A DNA stretch of 5,621 bases, from positions 1 through 5,621 of the forward strand of contig SLIW01000531.1 in assembly GCA_007135435.1 (NCBI GenBank), given 5' to 3'. This DNA comes from Natronomonas sp. (GTDB lineage Archaea > Halobacteriota > Halobacteria > Halobacteriales > Haloarculaceae). Position 1 is the stretch's first letter, and each line of letters starts with the position of its first letter. Positions 4,805 through 5,621 of this stretch are shown here, in pieces. A program made the translations under genes and the position numbers. The notes under the pieces were generated by a model. The model searched no databases, was not told the origin of the DNA, and was given only the letters and a program-made list of their open reading frames with translations.

Positions 4805-5503
4805 ATGGAGGAGGCCAGCATCGCCCGGACCGCGTCGCTCGAGGCGGTCGCGGACGTCGAATCCGAGCCGCTGGGCGACGAGATCGGTCGGATCGTCGAC
4901 GGGGCGTCGATGACGCCGGGCGCCCTCACGATCCTCACCGCCCGGACGGTGGACGTGAGTGGCCGCGACGGGGGTGCCCGTGACCGAGCGGCCGCGGCGG
5001 CGACGCGGGCCGCCGGCGTGCAGCTGAGCTACGAGGGCCTCCGGCTGACGCGACAGCTCGTCCGCGAGGACGAGCGCTGGAACGAGGACGATCCGCTCGA
5101 GAGCAACCTCGCGCTCCTGGTCGCGGAGGTGATGGTCTCCCGCGGATTCTTCCACCTTGCGCGGACGCCCGTCGCGCCCCGGGCCATCGAGATCGTCAGG
5201 CGGTTCTCCCGCAACCAGCTGCTCGAACGGGAGTTCGACGCCGAACCCGCCGAGCTCGGCCCCTCGCTCGAGGAGGACGTCATCGAGCTGGCCGTCCGGG
5301 CCGGCGCGACGATCGGCTCCGAGGAGGTCTCCCCCGTGCTCGCGGAGTACGCCGGCGACCTGGCCCGGGACCTCGACGTCGAGCCCCTCCCGGATCCCTC
5401 CGACGCCCTCGCCGGTGTGGCCGACACGATGGAGACCCTGCTCGGGGCGCACAGACCCGCTCCCGCCGAGGATCACTCCCGCGCCGTCGACGGATCGTGG
5501 TGA
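4805..5503 (+). CDS. Haloarchaeal conserved protein, mostly helical (possibly degenerate polyprenyl-synthetase fold)
   Basis: A 232-residue acidic, almost entirely helical protein without signal peptide or membrane segment. From memory it resembles haloarchaeal proteins annotated DUF7114, but I cannot confirm that. The helix order loosely recalls trans-prenyltransferases: RAAAAATRAAGVQLSYEGLRL (about 61-81) sits where those enzymes have the first Asp-rich helix, SNLALLVAEVMVSRGFFHLA (100-119) resembles their GDxLLxxAF helix, and IELAVRAGATIG (160-171) with LAEYAGDLA (179-187) resembles the later helices. The DDxxD motifs needed for Mg2+-diphosphate binding are absent; only a non-matching EDDP (94-97) is present. 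If related, it would be a non-catalytic or altered paralogue; this is inference only. The start at 4805 is fixed by a BRE/TATA element. tRNA-Thr lies 44 nt downstream with its own promoter. Confidence 0.85.
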   Translation: MEEASIARTASLEAVADVESEPLGDEIGRIVDGASMTPGALTILTARTVDVSGRDGGARDRAAAAATRAAGVQLSYEGLRLTRQLVREDERWNEDDPLESNLALLVAEVMVSRGFFHLARTPVAPRAIEIVRRFSRNQLLEREFDAEPAELGPSLEEDVIELAVRAGATIGSEEVSPVLAEYAGDLARDLDVEPLPDPSDALAGVADTMETLLGAHRPAPAEDHSRAVDGSW

Positions 5504-5516
5504 ATACCGAAACCCC

Positions 5517-5521
5517 TAAAG
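5517..5521 (+). promoter_or_regulatory. Putative promoter of tRNA-Thr
   Basis: CGAAA (5508-5512) followed by CCCCTAAAG (5513-5521) gives a BRE-like and TATA-like pair about 29 nt before the first base of the tRNA. It lies between the stop codon at 5501-5503 and the tRNA, so the tRNA is probably transcribed on its own. Confidence 0.45.
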
Positions 5522-5547
5522 ACGCGACCGGCAAAGTGACTGCTGGC

Positions 5548-5619
5548 GCCTGGGTAGCTTAGCGGTAAAGCGCGTCCTTGGTAAGGACGAGAGCCCGGGT
5601 TCAAATCCCGGCCTAGGCT
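5548..5619 (+). tRNA. tRNA-Thr (anticodon GGU)
   Basis: A complete 72-nt cloverleaf. The acceptor stem pairs GCCTGGG (5548-5554) with CCTAGGC (5612-5618), with one G-U pair, and the discriminator base is T (5619). The D stem is GCTT/AAGC (5557-5560, 5568-5571). The anticodon stem is CGTCC/GGACG (5573-5577, 5585-5589) around the loop TTGGTAA, giving anticodon GGT (5580-5582), which reads ACC and ACU threonine codons. The variable loop is AGAGC. The T stem CCGGG/CCCGG encloses TTCAAAT (5600-5606). The 3' CCA is not encoded and there is no intron in the anticodon loop. Confidence 0.97.
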
Positions 5620-5621
5620 TC

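Noticed and set aside
4536..4805. 89-codon minus-strand frame upstream of the 232-aa gene
   Set aside because: It runs through the strong BRE/TATA promoter on the other strand and into the repeat array, with Cys- and Arg-rich composition unlike neighbouring proteins.

Overview
This window looks like chromosomal DNA from a haloarchaeon (class Halobacteria). The GC content is very high, the predicted proteins are strongly acidic (rich in Asp and Glu, poor in Lys), and several genes have an archaeal TATA-like box 25-29 nt upstream of the start codon with no room for a leader, as expected for leaderless transcripts. A complete tRNA-Thr without an encoded CCA lies at the right end. I cannot name the genus from sequence alone.

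Layout, left to right. Positions 1-988 are on the minus strand: a MOSC-domain protein (515-988), then an unrecognised 98-residue acidic protein (136-432), then the 5' part of a further reading frame that runs off the window (1-115). This block uses a more mixed third codon position than the genes to its right. A gene-free stretch (989-1373) holds the promoters of the MOSC gene and of nadE. nadE (1374-2201, plus) encodes ammonia-dependent NAD+ synthetase and converges on a minus-strand gene (2244-2939) for a C2H2 zinc finger joined by one membrane segment to a His-rich domain with three HxH motifs. Next on the minus strand is a crotonase-fold (enoyl-CoA hydratase/isomerase-like) protein (3017-3838). 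It is divergent from an SRPBCC (Bet v1-like) protein (3986-4423), whose start region carries a near-perfect palindrome. Immediately after that gene is a non-coding array of 22 consecutive 7-bp units (4435-4588), organised over its central part as identical 21-bp repeats. After a further gene-poor stretch come a helical haloarchaeal conserved protein (4805-5503) and tRNA-Thr(GGU) (5548-5619).

How the genes relate. Most genes appear to be transcribed singly; the only likely co-transcribed group is the leftmost minus-strand block. nadE completes NAD biosynthesis, the crotonase acts on some acyl-CoA, and the MOSC protein probably handles sulfur or a molybdenum-type ligand. I see no shared pathway and no complete new multi-gene system. 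The most unusual items are the heptamer/21-bp repeat array, the crotonase with a Gly at one classical catalytic position plus a low-complexity insert, the zinc-finger/membrane/HxH protein, and the palindrome over the SRPBCC start.
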